Below are positions 25,978-34,896 of a DNA stretch of 64,000 nt, piece after piece. The notes below the pieces were generated by a model. That model was not told the DNA's origin and ran no database searches. It saw nothing but the letters and a program-made list of their open reading frames with translations. Within the stretch, counting starts at the first letter, position 1. The number at the start of each line of letters is the position of its first letter. This stretch comes from Oscillospiraceae bacterium (GTDB taxonomy: Bacteria; Bacillota; Clostridia; Oscillospirales; Ruminococcaceae): NCBI GenBank assembly GCA_022791315.1, contig JAAVYW010000063.1, positions 1-64,000 of the forward strand. Reading direction: 5' to 3'. Made by a program: the position numbers and the translations under genes.

Positions 25978-27105
25978 TTAGGATTCAGGGGATGAGGGTG
26001 CGGGCTCTGTTCCCGCAGGGGGTTCGGCGTCTGCCGGGGGCGTGTCTGTGGGCGGCTCTGTGCCTGTCGGTTCAGTGCCCGATGGTTCCGTCCCAGTAGG
26101 CTCTGTACCCGTAGGCTCCGTCCCAGTAGGCTCCGTCCCAGTAGGCTCTGTACCCGTAGGCTCCGTCCCATCTGCCGGCGTCTCGCCCCCTGCCGGCTCT
26201 GTGCCGGATGGGGCGTCAGGCGTGGCGCCCGCTGCGTCGCCGCCCTCTTCTCCTGGGGTCAGCAAATCCAGCGCCCCGCCCTCTTTCGGGAACTGATTTG
26301 GGTCAAAGAGGCTTGCCAGCTCATCTTCCACCCGCTGCTGCCCGGCACTGTCGTCGCTGGAGCGCACAATCGTCATATCCACACGCCGGTTCTTGCGGCG
26401 TCCCTCTGCCGTGTCGTTGTCTGCAATGGGGAAGCTCTTGCCGTAGCCCATGGGCCGCAGCTTAGTGGCCTCCACATGTTTGGTAATATCCAGATAATCC
26501 GCCACCCGGCTGGCCCGCTCTGCCGAGAGCACCCAGTCGGAGACGCTATAGTTAGGGTCGTCCACAGCAGCGGTGTGTCCGTTGATGCTGATGACGTAAA
26601 TATCATCCTGTACCGCATAGAAACAGTCGCCCAGGTATCCCAGTACCTCAATCCCTTCTGCCCGCAGCGTAGCCTTATCCGGGTCAAAAAAGATGTTGTT
26701 CTGGAAGCGAATATAGACCACGTTGTCCCCGCTCTTCATCACTTCCACCGAGTTGCCCAGGTTGTTCTCTGCCACGTATTCCTGCAAAAAGGCATAGAGG
26801 TCATCGAAATCCGTGGGCAGCGTGGAGGGCTGGTCCGAAGGGGATACGCCGTCCATAATCTGCTGTGCATCGCTGGTGTTGGGCAGCGGCTCGTCCCCAT
26901 CCTCCTTGCCGTCGTTATCCAAGACAATTTGAGAGGTGGCATCTCCGGGATTGACAAAGGCCTTGACAAAAGCCTCCCATTTTTCCGCATTGACCGACGA
27001 CATACTAAACAGCAGCACAAAGAAGGTCATCAGCAGTGTAACCAAATCGGAATATGTATTCATCCAGGCATCGCCCGACGGTTCCTCTCTCGGCTTTCTT
27101 GCCAT
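25978..27105 (-). CDS. motB: Flagellar stator protein MotB with repetitive C-terminal tail
   Basis: 375 residues. A single membrane helix near the N-terminus holds the proton-binding Asp20 (NTYSDLVTLLMTFFVLLFS). The peptidoglycan-binding OmpA-like domain spans about 120-250 (INGHTAAVDDPNYSVSDWVLSAERA... region, with RRKNRRVDM). Beyond it lies a 115-residue tail made largely of GTEPT repeats. MotA/MotB form the ion channel that drives rotation. The tail is absent from typical MotB (about 260-310 residues). 48 bp after motA. Confidence 0.93.
   Translation of the reverse strand: MARKPREEPSGDAWMNTYSDLVTLLMTFFVLLFSMSSVNAEKWEAFVKAFVNPGDATSQIVLDNDGKEDGDEPLPNTSDAQQIMDGVSPSDQPSTLPTDFDDLYAFLQEYVAENNLGNSVEVMKSGDNVVYIRFQNNIFFDPDKATLRAEGIEVLGYLGDCFYAVQDDIYVISINGHTAAVDDPNYSVSDWVLSAERASRVADYLDITKHVEATKLRPMGYGKSFPIADNDTAEGRRKNRRVDMTIVRSSDDSAGQQRVEDELASLFDPNQFPKEGGALDLLTPGEEGGDAAGATPDAPSGTEPAGGETPADGTEPTGTEPTGTEPTGTEPTGTEPTGTEPSGTEPTGTEPPTDTPPADAEPPAGTEPAPSSPES
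26040..26185 (-). repeat. 15-bp tandem repeat encoding GTEPT units in motB
   Basis: A run of near-identical 15-bp units on the - strand encodes successive Gly-Thr-Glu-Pro-Thr pentapeptides; one unit has Ser in place of Thr. The arrangement is prone to slippage, so tail length may vary between strains. Confidence 0.9.
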
Positions 27106-27153
27106 GGAATCATCCTCCCTTCTCCAATAGCCAGCAGTTCTGGCCGCATCTGT

Positions 27154-27954
27154 TTATTTCTCGTCGCCGCCCTTTTTGCCCTTCTTCGCCAGTGCGCCGG
27201 GAATCAGCTGGGTCAGCTTCTCTTCAATAAACCTGGGGTTGTCGCCCGCTTGGATGGACTGCACGCCCTCAGCAATAATCATCTTGCACAGGTACTCTTC
27301 CTCGTGCCGCACCTTCAGCTTGTTGGCAATAGGGGTAAAAATCAGGTTCGCCAGCACACTACCATAGAAGGTGGTTACCAAGGCCAAGGCCATGGCAGGC
27401 GCGATAGCGTCCGGGTCGCTCAGGTTTTTCAGCAGGTTTACTAAGCCCATCAAAGTACCAATCATACCAAAGGCCGGGCCGTAGGCCGCCGCCTTTTCAT
27501 AGAAGGCCCTGTCCTGTGCATGCCGTTCGTCCAGGTATTCCAGCTCGGTTTCCAAAAGCTGCTTCACCTTATCCGGCTCCACCGCATCCACCACCAGCAT
27601 CATGCTGCTTTTGAGGAAGGGGTCTTTCGTCTCCGCCAGCTTCCCTTCCAAGGAGAGTAGGCCGTTGATACGGGCCTCTGTGGCTAAATCCACAATCTGG
27701 GTAATATAGTCCATGGGATTGTACTTGGTGGGGGCGAACATAATTTTCATATGCTTGCCGATTTTCGTAAAGCATTTCATCGGGAAGGACACCATCAACC
27801 CTGCGATAACGCCGCCCAAAACCACCGCGATACTGGGCACATCCACAAAGTTCTGGAAAGCGTCCAAAACAATGCCCTTGTCCTTGTCAAATACGATACC
27901 GAAAACCAGCGTACCAATACCCAGCAGCCAGCCAATAATTGACATTAGATCCAT
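27154..27954 (-). CDS. motA: Flagellar stator protein MotA
   Basis: 266 residues with four membrane helices: two near the N-terminus and two near the C-terminus (FGMIGTLMGLVNLL and MALALVTTFYGSVLANLIFTPIA). The cytoplasmic loop between them carries the charged residues that touch FliG. It starts 23 bp after flbD, and motB follows; the motA-motB pair inside the fla operon is typical of Clostridia. Confidence 0.95.
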   Translation of the reverse strand: MDLMSIIGWLLGIGTLVFGIVFDKDKGIVLDAFQNFVDVPSIAVVLGGVIAGLMVSFPMKCFTKIGKHMKIMFAPTKYNPMDYITQIVDLATEARINGLLSLEGKLAETKDPFLKSSMMLVVDAVEPDKVKQLLETELEYLDERHAQDRAFYEKAAAYGPAFGMIGTLMGLVNLLKNLSDPDAIAPAMALALVTTFYGSVLANLIFTPIANKLKVRHEEEYLCKMIIAEGVQSIQAGDNPRFIEEKLTQLIPGALAKKGKKGGDEK

Positions 27955-27977
27955 TGTGCTTTACCTACCTTTACGTT

Positions 27978-28169
27978 TCAGACTATACCACGTTGAATTG
28001 TGCGATGATACTCGATGGTCTTATCTATCACTTCCTGCATCGACTCCCGGACAATGTAGATTCGCCCGTTTGTCAGCAGCATTGTGGTATCAGGGTTCTC
28101 CGAAATGGTCTCGATTAGGTCACAGTTGAGCGCAAATTCTTTCCCGCGCAAGTCGTTTAGAATAATCAT
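27978..28169 (-). CDS. flbD: FlbD-family flagellar protein (SwrD-like)
   Basis: 63 residues: MIILNDLRGKEFALNCDLIE, then TMLLTNGRIYIVRESMQEVID. The family lies between flgE and fliL or motA in Firmicutes and is linked to stator power (SwrD in B. subtilis). Ribosome site AAAAGGAAA 8 nt upstream. Confidence 0.92.
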   Translation of the reverse strand: MIILNDLRGKEFALNCDLIETISENPDTTMLLTNGRIYIVRESMQEVIDKTIEYHRTIQRGIV

Positions 28170-28516
28170 ACTTCATTTTCCTTTTCGCCACAAGATTTCT
28201 GTGCAGCCTTTTCTTTCCTTTGGGGGAAACGGCCAGCGGGTTGGCCCTGTGCAGTCCCGCACGCTGGCCCCCATCTCCTCTTCCCGGTGCGTCCCGTCCC
28301 TGCGCCCTTGCGCCGGCAGGGCGGGCCGCCAAGATAGGCCTGCATCAGGCTTTCACAGAGGAATGGGGAAAGTCCGCAGATTTTCCCCATTCCTCCGGGG
28401 GCGGCAGCTCCGCCCCTGGGATTGGCAACGGCCCGGTTCCCCAGTCGGGAAACCCTGGGCCAAGCCATAGACTTGGCCTGCCTTCGCAGGCGATGTCATT
28501 GAAAACCGTGTTTTAG
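28170..28516 (-). other. Hairpin-dense gap between flgE and flbD
   Basis: 347 bp without a credible gene inside the operon. Perfect inverted repeats include 28360-28394 (13-bp arms, AGGAATGGGGAAA), 28398-28116-type GC arms at 28398-28404 with 28410-28416 (GGGGCGG/CCGCCCC), and 28476-28481 with 28486-28491 (GCCTGC/GCAGGC). None has a T-run on the - strand, so read-through with RNA processing is more likely than termination. Confidence 0.55.
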
Positions 28517-30250
28517 CTACCTCTTCAGGTTAATCAGCTCTTCCAGCATGGTGTCCGAAACAGTAATCAACCGCGAGCTGGCCTGGAAGCCTCTCTGGGT
28601 CACAATCATATCCGAGAACTCCTGCGCCAGGTCCACGTTGGACATTTCCAGCGAGCTGTTCTTAATTGCCCCGGTGCCCCCCTCGCCGGCAATAGCCAGT
28701 GTAGCCTTGCCGGAGTTGGCAGTCTCGGTAAAGTAGCTGTTGCCGGCCTGCATCAGGCCCCGCGCGTTGCCGAAGGACGCCAGGTCAATCCGCCCCAGCA
28801 CCTGCAAGCCTGCGTCCGAGGTGCCGGTGATGGTGCCGTCCGCCCCGATGGAGATACCCGTCAGGTTGTTCATATCCTGCTGGGTATACTCTGTGCCGCC
28901 CGTCAAAGTAAAGGTGCTCTTGCCCCAGCCCAGGTTATGGGTGGGCTGGCTGGGAGTGGCGGTTGCTGTGCCACTTGTATTACCAAATGTAACCGCTATA
29001 TTTGTTCCACCAGCTGGCAAATCTTTCGTATTAGGATAGGATACAGTAATAGTATCATTGGCATCTTTACCAGATTTCAGCAAAAGTGTATTAGCACCAC
29101 TGGAAGAATCCGCACGGTCTTTGCTGATTTCACCCTTATATGTGATGGTACCAATTACCATTTCAACTTCCCAATGCTCTTCTACTGGAGGTGTTCCAGT
29201 GGGATTAGCAGGAACATGAGTGACTTTTGCAGAAGTAACACCTCCAGTCCCCTGGAACATTAAGCCAGTCTCCACCAGTTTAAATCCATTTAAGAAAGAA
29301 CCATCTGCCTGGACAGCACCTGTATTAGCAGCGCCAGGATTCGCATCAGGCGTCAGCGTAATCCCACCGCCCTCATAGTCCGCACTGGCCGTCTCAACAA
29401 TTTGCGCGCCAGTGAGCTCAATGGGGCCGGTTGTACCATCAGGCAATAACCCGGTAAACGGGTCAGGCTCAACCTTAAAGTTGTAAACCCCACCCGGATG
29501 GGGCCCGCCATAGGCCTGGGTAATCGCGTTGTTGATTTCAGTCTGCAACTCAGCCATATTAGCAAATGTGGCATTGGCATTGAGTTTCAGGTTAATCACC
29601 GAGCTGCTGCTGTCGGTAATGGCCTGCACCTTCAGCCCGTCAGGCATATCAGTGCCCTTGCTAAAGGCAAAGGAGATATTGGCGTCCTTCACCTGGTTCG
29701 TGGAGGTAATCGTCAGGGTCTTGCCGCTGATTTCCTTCACACACTGGGCCACATTGGCCTGCACCGGGTTCACGCTGATAAAGATTTTCTCCTGCCCAGG
29801 CTTGCTGCTGTTGATTTTCCCGTCCGTGGCATTGGTGCCCAGCACGAAGTTACCGTTGGAGTCAATCACCGCGCCGGTGGCCGGGTCAATGTCAAACATA
29901 CCAGCCTTGGTGTAGTAGATGTTCCCGTCCGGGTCCATCACCTGGAAAAAGCCCTCGCCAGTGATACAGGCGTCCAGCGCATAGCCGGTCGTCGTCATGG
30001 AGGAGGAATCCATCATCAGGTCCACGCTGGCCAGCTTTGCGCCGTAACCGATGGACGAAGGGTTAATACCGCCGCGGGTCTGGGTACCCGAAGAAGCGCC
30101 CCGCACCTGCTGGTAGTACATATCCCGGAAGGTGGCGCGGCTGGATTTAAAGCCATAGGTGTTGGCATTAGAGATATTGTTACCGATAACGTCCAGACGA
30201 TTCTGGTTAGATTTCATTCCTGCTACACCGGAATACATGGATCGAACCAT
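28517..30250 (-). CDS. flgE: Flagellar hook protein FlgE with AT-rich central domain
   Basis: 577 residues. N-terminal MVRSMYSGVAGMKSNQNRLD and NISNANTYGFKSSRATF, and the C-terminal FSDMIVTQRGFQASSRLITV helix, mark the hook family. It polymerises into the universal joint, with length set by FliK and assembly on the FlgD cap. Residues about 300-430 (28970-29340) are coded by DNA much poorer in GC than both flanks; this is the surface-exposed variable part of hook proteins. The hook is longer than the usual 400-450 residues. Confidence 0.94.
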   Translation of the reverse strand: MVRSMYSGVAGMKSNQNRLDVIGNNISNANTYGFKSSRATFRDMYYQQVRGASSGTQTRGGINPSSIGYGAKLASVDLMMDSSSMTTTGYALDACITGEGFFQVMDPDGNIYYTKAGMFDIDPATGAVIDSNGNFVLGTNATDGKINSSKPGQEKIFISVNPVQANVAQCVKEISGKTLTITSTNQVKDANISFAFSKGTDMPDGLKVQAITDSSSSVINLKLNANATFANMAELQTEINNAITQAYGGPHPGGVYNFKVEPDPFTGLLPDGTTGPIELTGAQIVETASADYEGGGITLTPDANPGAANTGAVQADGSFLNGFKLVETGLMFQGTGGVTSAKVTHVPANPTGTPPVEEHWEVEMVIGTITYKGEISKDRADSSSGANTLLLKSGKDANDTITVSYPNTKDLPAGGTNIAVTFGNTSGTATATPSQPTHNLGWGKSTFTLTGGTEYTQQDMNNLTGISIGADGTITGTSDAGLQVLGRIDLASFGNARGLMQAGNSYFTETANSGKATLAIAGEGGTGAIKNSSLEMSNVDLAQEFSDMIVTQRGFQASSRLITVSDTMLEELINLKR

Positions 30251-30363
30251 AGTTTCTTTTTTCTCCCTTCTCTATTCAAGGGAACCGTGCGGGCCCATCT
30301 GTCATTCAGGGCCCGTTGACCTCCTGGGGAGAGGCAGCCTAGGCGCTCTCCTTTGGTCCGGCC

Positions 30364-30771
30364 TTATAATATCACGGTTCCATCAATGTTGGTAAAAGCC
30401 TTGCTCTTCAGCTCTTGGGGATTCAGCGCCGTAATCACGGTGTTGTTTTTTGCACTCACGATGAAGGCCGAGCCATCCATCAAAATCAGTGCGTCCTGAA
30501 TTCCCTTTTCCCTGGCAATGCCCATTCCTTGGCTCAGCCGCTCCAAACCCGATACCGAGATAGGGATTTCCCGCTGGGCAATCCGTCCCGCCGCGTGCTT
30601 GGAAAAGGAAATATTCTGAGAAGCCGAGAGGCTTTCCAGCACTTGTTTAAAAGAGGGGCCGTCCGTTGTTCCCTCGTTTCCACGTGTTCCCGCTGCAACC
30701 GGGGCCACCCCCGTTGTCACCGGGACATTCATCCGGCTGCGTAAAAGCATTTCATCCATAGCTGTAACCAC
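30364..30771 (-). CDS. TIGR02530-type flagellar operon protein
   Basis: 135 residues from GTG 30771; ATG 30759 is the alternative. The core ISFSKHAAGRIAQREIPIS, then DGSAFIVSAKNNTVITAL, fits the small conserved flagellar-operon family found between flgD and flgE in Firmicutes; function unknown. The GAAAGGAA ribosome site (30792-30799) is 20 nt from the GTG, with a 7-bp hairpin (30772-30778 with 30786-30792) filling the space and ending right at the start codon. Confidence 0.85.
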   Translation of the reverse strand: MVTAMDEMLLRSRMNVPVTTGVAPVAAGTRGNEGTTDGPSFKQVLESLSASQNISFSKHAAGRIAQREIPISVSGLERLSQGMGIAREKGIQDALILMDGSAFIVSAKNNTVITALNPQELKSKAFTNIDGTVIL

Positions 30772-30871
30772 AGTTCCCGTTTTCCGGAAACTTCCTTTCT
30801 CACGTTTTGCGAAGCAGCCCTGCCGCCGCACCGGCGCCAAAGCCGCTGTGGTTTAAAGCATGCTTAGAAGC

Positions 30872-31606
30872 CTATGCCTCCTGCACCGCCGCGCCGACTT
30901 CCACCACGTCATCCAGCGAGTACCATTCCCCGCCCACATAGACGCGATATTCGTTGTTGTCACTGGACACACGTTCCACCAAGCCCTCGATTTTTTCGAC
31001 TTTCTCTTCTTCCTTGCCGTCCTCATCCTTCACTGTGGTCTTCTTGTTCACCGCCACATTCTGGTTCAGCAGAGAAAGCAGATAGTTTTTCTTCACTGCC
31101 TGGTTTGTCTCAGTCGCGTTGTCCTGTGTGCCCTTGGTGCCAATTTCCATAATCTGCTCCAAGGTAAAGCGCTTGTCATTCACATAGATGGCAAATTCAT
31201 TGTTCACCAGCGAAACCTTTTGTACCGGCCCCACTTCTTTTTGCAGCTGGCCCGATACGCTCATCTTCGCCGCAGTCACGTCTTTGCCAACCAGCGACAT
31301 CACATAGCTGGTCTTGGAATAGTTCGCCATGTCGCTCATCTGCTGCATGGTAGTGAACTGTGCCAGCTGGGTAATATACTGGGTGTCGTCCACCGGGTTC
31401 ATAAAGTCCTGGTTTCTCAGCTGTGCCACCATCAGGGTCAGGAAGTCGTCTGCCGAAACCGCGTTGGTTTTCTTGTCGGTAAAGACAGCATCCCAGACCA
31501 TTCCCGTACTCTCTTCCCCTTCGGTTTTCTCAGTGTCCAAGATACCGGTGGTAGTGAATTTGTCACGATAGCTCTGGCTTGCGCCGCTTACGCCACTAAT
31601 CGCCAT
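30872..31606 (-). CDS. flgD: Flagellar hook capping protein FlgD
   Basis: 244 residues from ATG 31606 with CGAAAGGAGG upstream. The family motif DDFLTLMVAQLRNQDFMNPVDD is at about residue 50, followed by TQYITQLAQFTTMQQM. It caps the growing hook. The C-terminal part has an SH3-like repeat ending in VYVGGEWYSLDDVVEV. Order fliK-flgD-TIGR02530-flgE matches other Firmicutes. Confidence 0.94.
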   Translation of the reverse strand: MAISGVSGASQSYRDKFTTTGILDTEKTEGEESTGMVWDAVFTDKKTNAVSADDFLTLMVAQLRNQDFMNPVDDTQYITQLAQFTTMQQMSDMANYSKTSYVMSLVGKDVTAAKMSVSGQLQKEVGPVQKVSLVNNEFAIYVNDKRFTLEQIMEIGTKGTQDNATETNQAVKKNYLLSLLNQNVAVNKKTTVKDEDGKEEEKVEKIEGLVERVSSDNNEYRVYVGGEWYSLDDVVEVGAAVQEA

Positions 31607-31623
31607 AGCAAATCCTCCTTTCG

Positions 31624-32745
31624 TCAAATGTAAGTGTCCAAGCCCTCTTCCTCCAAAACGGTCTCCACCGTGTCCTCAAACCCGGATTCCTGCCGGTGGG
31701 AATGGTGGGATTGCCCGCCCTGTTGGGAAAAAGCCTGCTGGTCGTAGAACTGCCGGCCCTGGTCGGTCATCTGGTTCTGCGCAGAGTACTGGGCAGCCTG
31801 CCCGTCCGGTGTCACCACCACTTCCTGCACCTCAGCCTGCAAAGGCCGCAATGCCGATTGCAGCGAGGCAATCTCGTTGGTGATGAGTCTGGCAGTCTGG
31901 GTATTGGTGGTAAAGATTGTCAAGGCAATTTTGTCCCTGTTCTCCGAGAACTTCACCACGATTTCACCGATGCCCTCCGGCTTCAGCTTCACCACGAATT
32001 CGTTCTTTCCCTTCGCCACATTTTCCAGAATGCCGGTTTTCACCTGCGCCGCGATTTCTTCCCCGTCCGGTACTTTGGGCTGTTCCGAAACCGGCACCGC
32101 CGTTTCAACAGGCATAAACCTTCTGGCGTTCACGTCCGCCTGTAGGGTCTCGATGTCCGGTGTCTCCACCGTCTCCTTCTTCTCCCTGGCAAGCGTCTCC
32201 CGGATTGCCCGCACTATGCTGTGGTCCAGCTCCATGCGTGTCACCGGTGTCTCCGCCTTCTTCTGGCTCCAGGCACTGGAGAGGATTTGTACAAATTCCT
32301 CGTCCGTCTTGGCTGTCAGCAGGTCGGTGGCCTCTTCGTCCCCGGCCTGTGCCTCCTGCACAAACGCCATCAGCCCCTGTACTTCCTCCTTGGGGGAAGC
32401 CATGGCCTGCACTGTGTTTTGCAGCACCTCCTGCACCGCAGGGTTCGCCGCCTGCACACCACCGTTTTGCAGCAGTGTCAGCAGCATCTGGGGCTGGAAC
32501 CCGGGCATTGTGCAGAGTATCTCCGCCGCCATTTGGGTGCCCATCTCCTCTTCATCCTGCTGTAATTGGCCGGTCATCTGCATCAGCGCTGCCGCCAGGC
32601 CGTCCTGCCCTTCCTCCCCACCCATCAGCTGGGCGAAAATCATGGCAAAGGCGTCTCCCTGCATCCCGGTTTCCCCCTGGGCCAAACCCAGCAGGCTCCG
32701 CGAAATCGGCTGTCCCATTGCCTGTACCGCCATCATGTTATCCAT
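31624..32745 (-). CDS. fliK: Flagellar hook-length control protein FliK
   Basis: 373 residues from ATG 32745 (AAAGGAGG 8 nt upstream); a GTG at 32754 falls on the ribosome site. The N-terminal 240 residues are helical and low in conservation; the C-terminal domain has FVVKLKPEGIGEIVVKFSENRDKIALTIFTTN, the Flg_hook pattern. It is an exported molecular ruler that signals FlhB to switch substrates. Next to flgD with 17 bp between. Confidence 0.9.
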   Translation of the reverse strand: MDNMMAVQAMGQPISRSLLGLAQGETGMQGDAFAMIFAQLMGGEEGQDGLAAALMQMTGQLQQDEEEMGTQMAAEILCTMPGFQPQMLLTLLQNGGVQAANPAVQEVLQNTVQAMASPKEEVQGLMAFVQEAQAGDEEATDLLTAKTDEEFVQILSSAWSQKKAETPVTRMELDHSIVRAIRETLAREKKETVETPDIETLQADVNARRFMPVETAVPVSEQPKVPDGEEIAAQVKTGILENVAKGKNEFVVKLKPEGIGEIVVKFSENRDKIALTIFTTNTQTARLITNEIASLQSALRPLQAEVQEVVVTPDGQAAQYSAQNQMTDQGRQFYDQQAFSQQGGQSHHSHRQESGFEDTVETVLEEEGLDTYI

Positions 32746-33067
32746 ATCTTTCACCTCCTTTCAAGCGTTCTGCCAGGTTTCCCCGGCTTTATTGTACCTC
32801 GGGCCTTTGGCCCAGGGAACAACCAGTGTCAACCAATCCCTCTTCGCGGCAAAAGCCAGCTTCACTGGCCTTGGAATCATTGCCGCCGGGGCTCCGTGGG
32901 CCGTCGAATCCCGGCCCGCCCGCTGCGGGTCTTCACAACCCGCCCTTTCCCAGGTGGCAGCACCCAGCCACATTGCCGGATTGCAGAACCGCAGGAGAGG
33001 GGTTTGCCCCTTTCTTCCTCTGGGGCTCTCCCATTCTCTCTGCAAGAGGCAAGCCTCTCCCCTGCCG
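32746..33067 (-). other. Hairpin-dense gap between fliJ and fliK
   Basis: 322 bp without a gene, inside the operon. Perfect short hairpins: 32801-32813 (GGGCC/GGCCC), 32855-32869 (GCCAG/CTGGC), 32898-32917 (GGGCCG/CGGCCC), 32999-33010 (GGGG/CCCC) and 33045-33058 (AGAGG/CCTCT). No T-run follows any of them on the - strand. Confidence 0.55.
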
Positions 33068-33520
33068 TCATTCTCCCACAGCCGCCCGGATAAGGTTCTG
33101 GGCCACAAATTCATCCACCCTGTCCTCCTCCGCCTTGTTCGCCATGTAGCGGTAATCCTCCAGCTGCCGCTCAAAGAGCTTATCCAGCTTCGACACTTCC
33201 TGGTTCGCAGCCAGCACCACGCCGGTCTGCTTTTCCACCCGTTCCACAGCCTTTTTCAGAGCTGCTTCCAGCTCCTGAATCTGCATCCGTATGTTGTCAA
33301 GCTGCGCGCTGAACTGCCGTATTTCAATAATCGTGGTGCCCTTGGCCTGGGCCCTTTGCATGTCAAACGAAGTCTGGGAGAATTCGTTTTCCAGCCGGAA
33401 AATGTGCTGTTCAATGGCGTTCTGTTCGCCCCGCAGCCGCAGCAGCTTCCCCTTTTCCTCATCCAGAAGCCGTTCCCGGTAGTCCCGCATATGTGCCAAT
33501 GAAAACTCAAATTTTTTCAT
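33068..33520 (-). CDS. fliJ: Flagellar export chaperone FliJ
   Basis: 150 residues, almost wholly coiled coil (FSLAHMRDYRERLLDEEKG at the start), the FliJ pattern. It links the FliI ATPase ring to FlhA. Located directly after fliI (31 bp), the expected order. Confidence 0.88.
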   Translation of the reverse strand: MKKFEFSLAHMRDYRERLLDEEKGKLLRLRGEQNAIEQHIFRLENEFSQTSFDMQRAQAKGTTIIEIRQFSAQLDNIRMQIQELEAALKKAVERVEKQTGVVLAANQEVSKLDKLFERQLEDYRYMANKAEEDRVDEFVAQNLIRAAVGE

Positions 33521-33551
33521 CCCACGGCCCCCTCACACCATTATACTCTAT

Positions 33552-34874
33552 TTATTCCGCCAATGCAATCATTTGTGTAACAGTATCTTCAAAAGAAACC
33601 TTATTTCCCACCGCCTGCTGTAACAGGCCGTTGATGCCGTCCATGTGGCGTATGGCCTCATCCAGCTCCGGGTTGCTGCCGCTCTTGTAGGCGCCAATGG
33701 AGAGCAAATCCCGGTTGTCCTGGTGAACCGACATCATCTGCCGAATCCGCCCAGCGGCCTTCTTATGCTCTGCTCCTGCAATGCTGTTCATCAGACGGCT
33801 GATGCTGGCCAGCACATCAATGGCAGGATAGTGGTTAGCCATTGCCAGCTTTCTGGAAAGCACAATGTGCCCGTCCACAATACCGCGTACGGTATCGGAA
33901 ATGGGCTCATTGGTGTCATCGCCCTCCACCAGCACCGTATAGATGCCAGTGATAGAGCCTTTCTCAAAATTGCCAGACCGCTCCAACAGCTTGGGGAGCA
34001 TGGTATAGATAGAAGGGGTATAACCCCGGGCCACCGGCGGCTCCCCGGTAGAGAGCCCGATTTCCCGCTGCGCCATACAAAAACGGGTGAGGGAGTCCAT
34101 CATCAGCAGCACGTCCTGCCCCTGGTCGCGGAAATACTCCGCAATGGCCGTAGCCGTCAGGGCACACTTTGAGCGCATCATAGCCGGCTGGTCAGAAGTA
34201 GCCACAACCAGCACGCTGCGGGCCATGCCCTCCGGGCCCAAGTCCTTCTCGATGAACTCCACCAGCTCACGTCCACGCTCGCCCACCAGGGCAATCACGT
34301 TGATGTCCGCCTTTACGTTCCGGGCAATCATCCCCATCAGGGTACTCTTGCCCACGCCGCTTCCGGCGAAGATACCCACACGTTGTCCCTTCCCCATGGT
34401 GAGCAGCCCGTCAATGGCCTTCACCCCCAGCTCCATCACCTGGCTAATGGGCGGCCGCTCCATGGGATTGGAGTGCACCCCGTTAATGGGATACCGTTTC
34501 ACCCGCTGAATCGGCGGCCCCCCGTCGATGGGGTTGCCCAGGGCGTCAATCGTGCGTCCCACCAGGTCGGGCCCCACGCCGATTTCCAGCTTGGCCCCGG
34601 TATTCACCACTAAGCTCCCCGCGCCGATGCCGTCCAGCTCCTGATAGGGCATCAGCTGCACAAAGCCGCCTTTGAGCCCCACCACCTCTGTCACCATCTT
34701 GCGCCCATCATCCACCAGGATTTCACAGATGTCACCAATATTGCAGGTGAGCCCGGTGGCCTCTACCATCAGGCCCATCACCTTATCGATTTTCCCCTGG
34801 TAGGTGTAGAGGTCACTGAGCCGTATGATGCGGTGGTATGCCGCCAAGTCGATTGTCTGGAATTGCCGAGCCAT
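33552..34874 (-). CDS. fliI: Flagellum-specific ATPase FliI
   Basis: 440 residues. Walker A FAGSGVGKSTLMG (about residue 170), Walker B VLLMMDSLTRF, and the F1-ATPase-like SIYTMLPKLLERSGN region. It unfolds or releases substrates at the export gate, held by FliH. Order fliG-fliH-fliI-fliJ is standard. Confidence 0.96.
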   Translation of the reverse strand: MARQFQTIDLAAYHRIIRLSDLYTYQGKIDKVMGLMVEATGLTCNIGDICEILVDDGRKMVTEVVGLKGGFVQLMPYQELDGIGAGSLVVNTGAKLEIGVGPDLVGRTIDALGNPIDGGPPIQRVKRYPINGVHSNPMERPPISQVMELGVKAIDGLLTMGKGQRVGIFAGSGVGKSTLMGMIARNVKADINVIALVGERGRELVEFIEKDLGPEGMARSVLVVATSDQPAMMRSKCALTATAIAEYFRDQGQDVLLMMDSLTRFCMAQREIGLSTGEPPVARGYTPSIYTMLPKLLERSGNFEKGSITGIYTVLVEGDDTNEPISDTVRGIVDGHIVLSRKLAMANHYPAIDVLASISRLMNSIAGAEHKKAAGRIRQMMSVHQDNRDLLSIGAYKSGSNPELDEAIRHMDGINGLLQQAVGNKVSFEDTVTQMIALAE

Positions 34875-34896
34875 GGCCCCTCACCTCCCCTTCAGG

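Noticed and set aside
26040..26185. CRISPR-like repeat array
   Set aside because: The regular 15-bp period is in frame within motB and codes pentapeptides; there are no spacers.
28166..28468. 100-codon frame in the flgE-flbD spacer
   Set aside because: Arg/Gly/Pro-rich, covers hairpins, no family pattern.
31877..33502. Long open frame antisense to fliK and fliJ
   Set aside because: Ser/Cys-rich shadow of the real genes and of the hairpin-rich spacer; no start signals.
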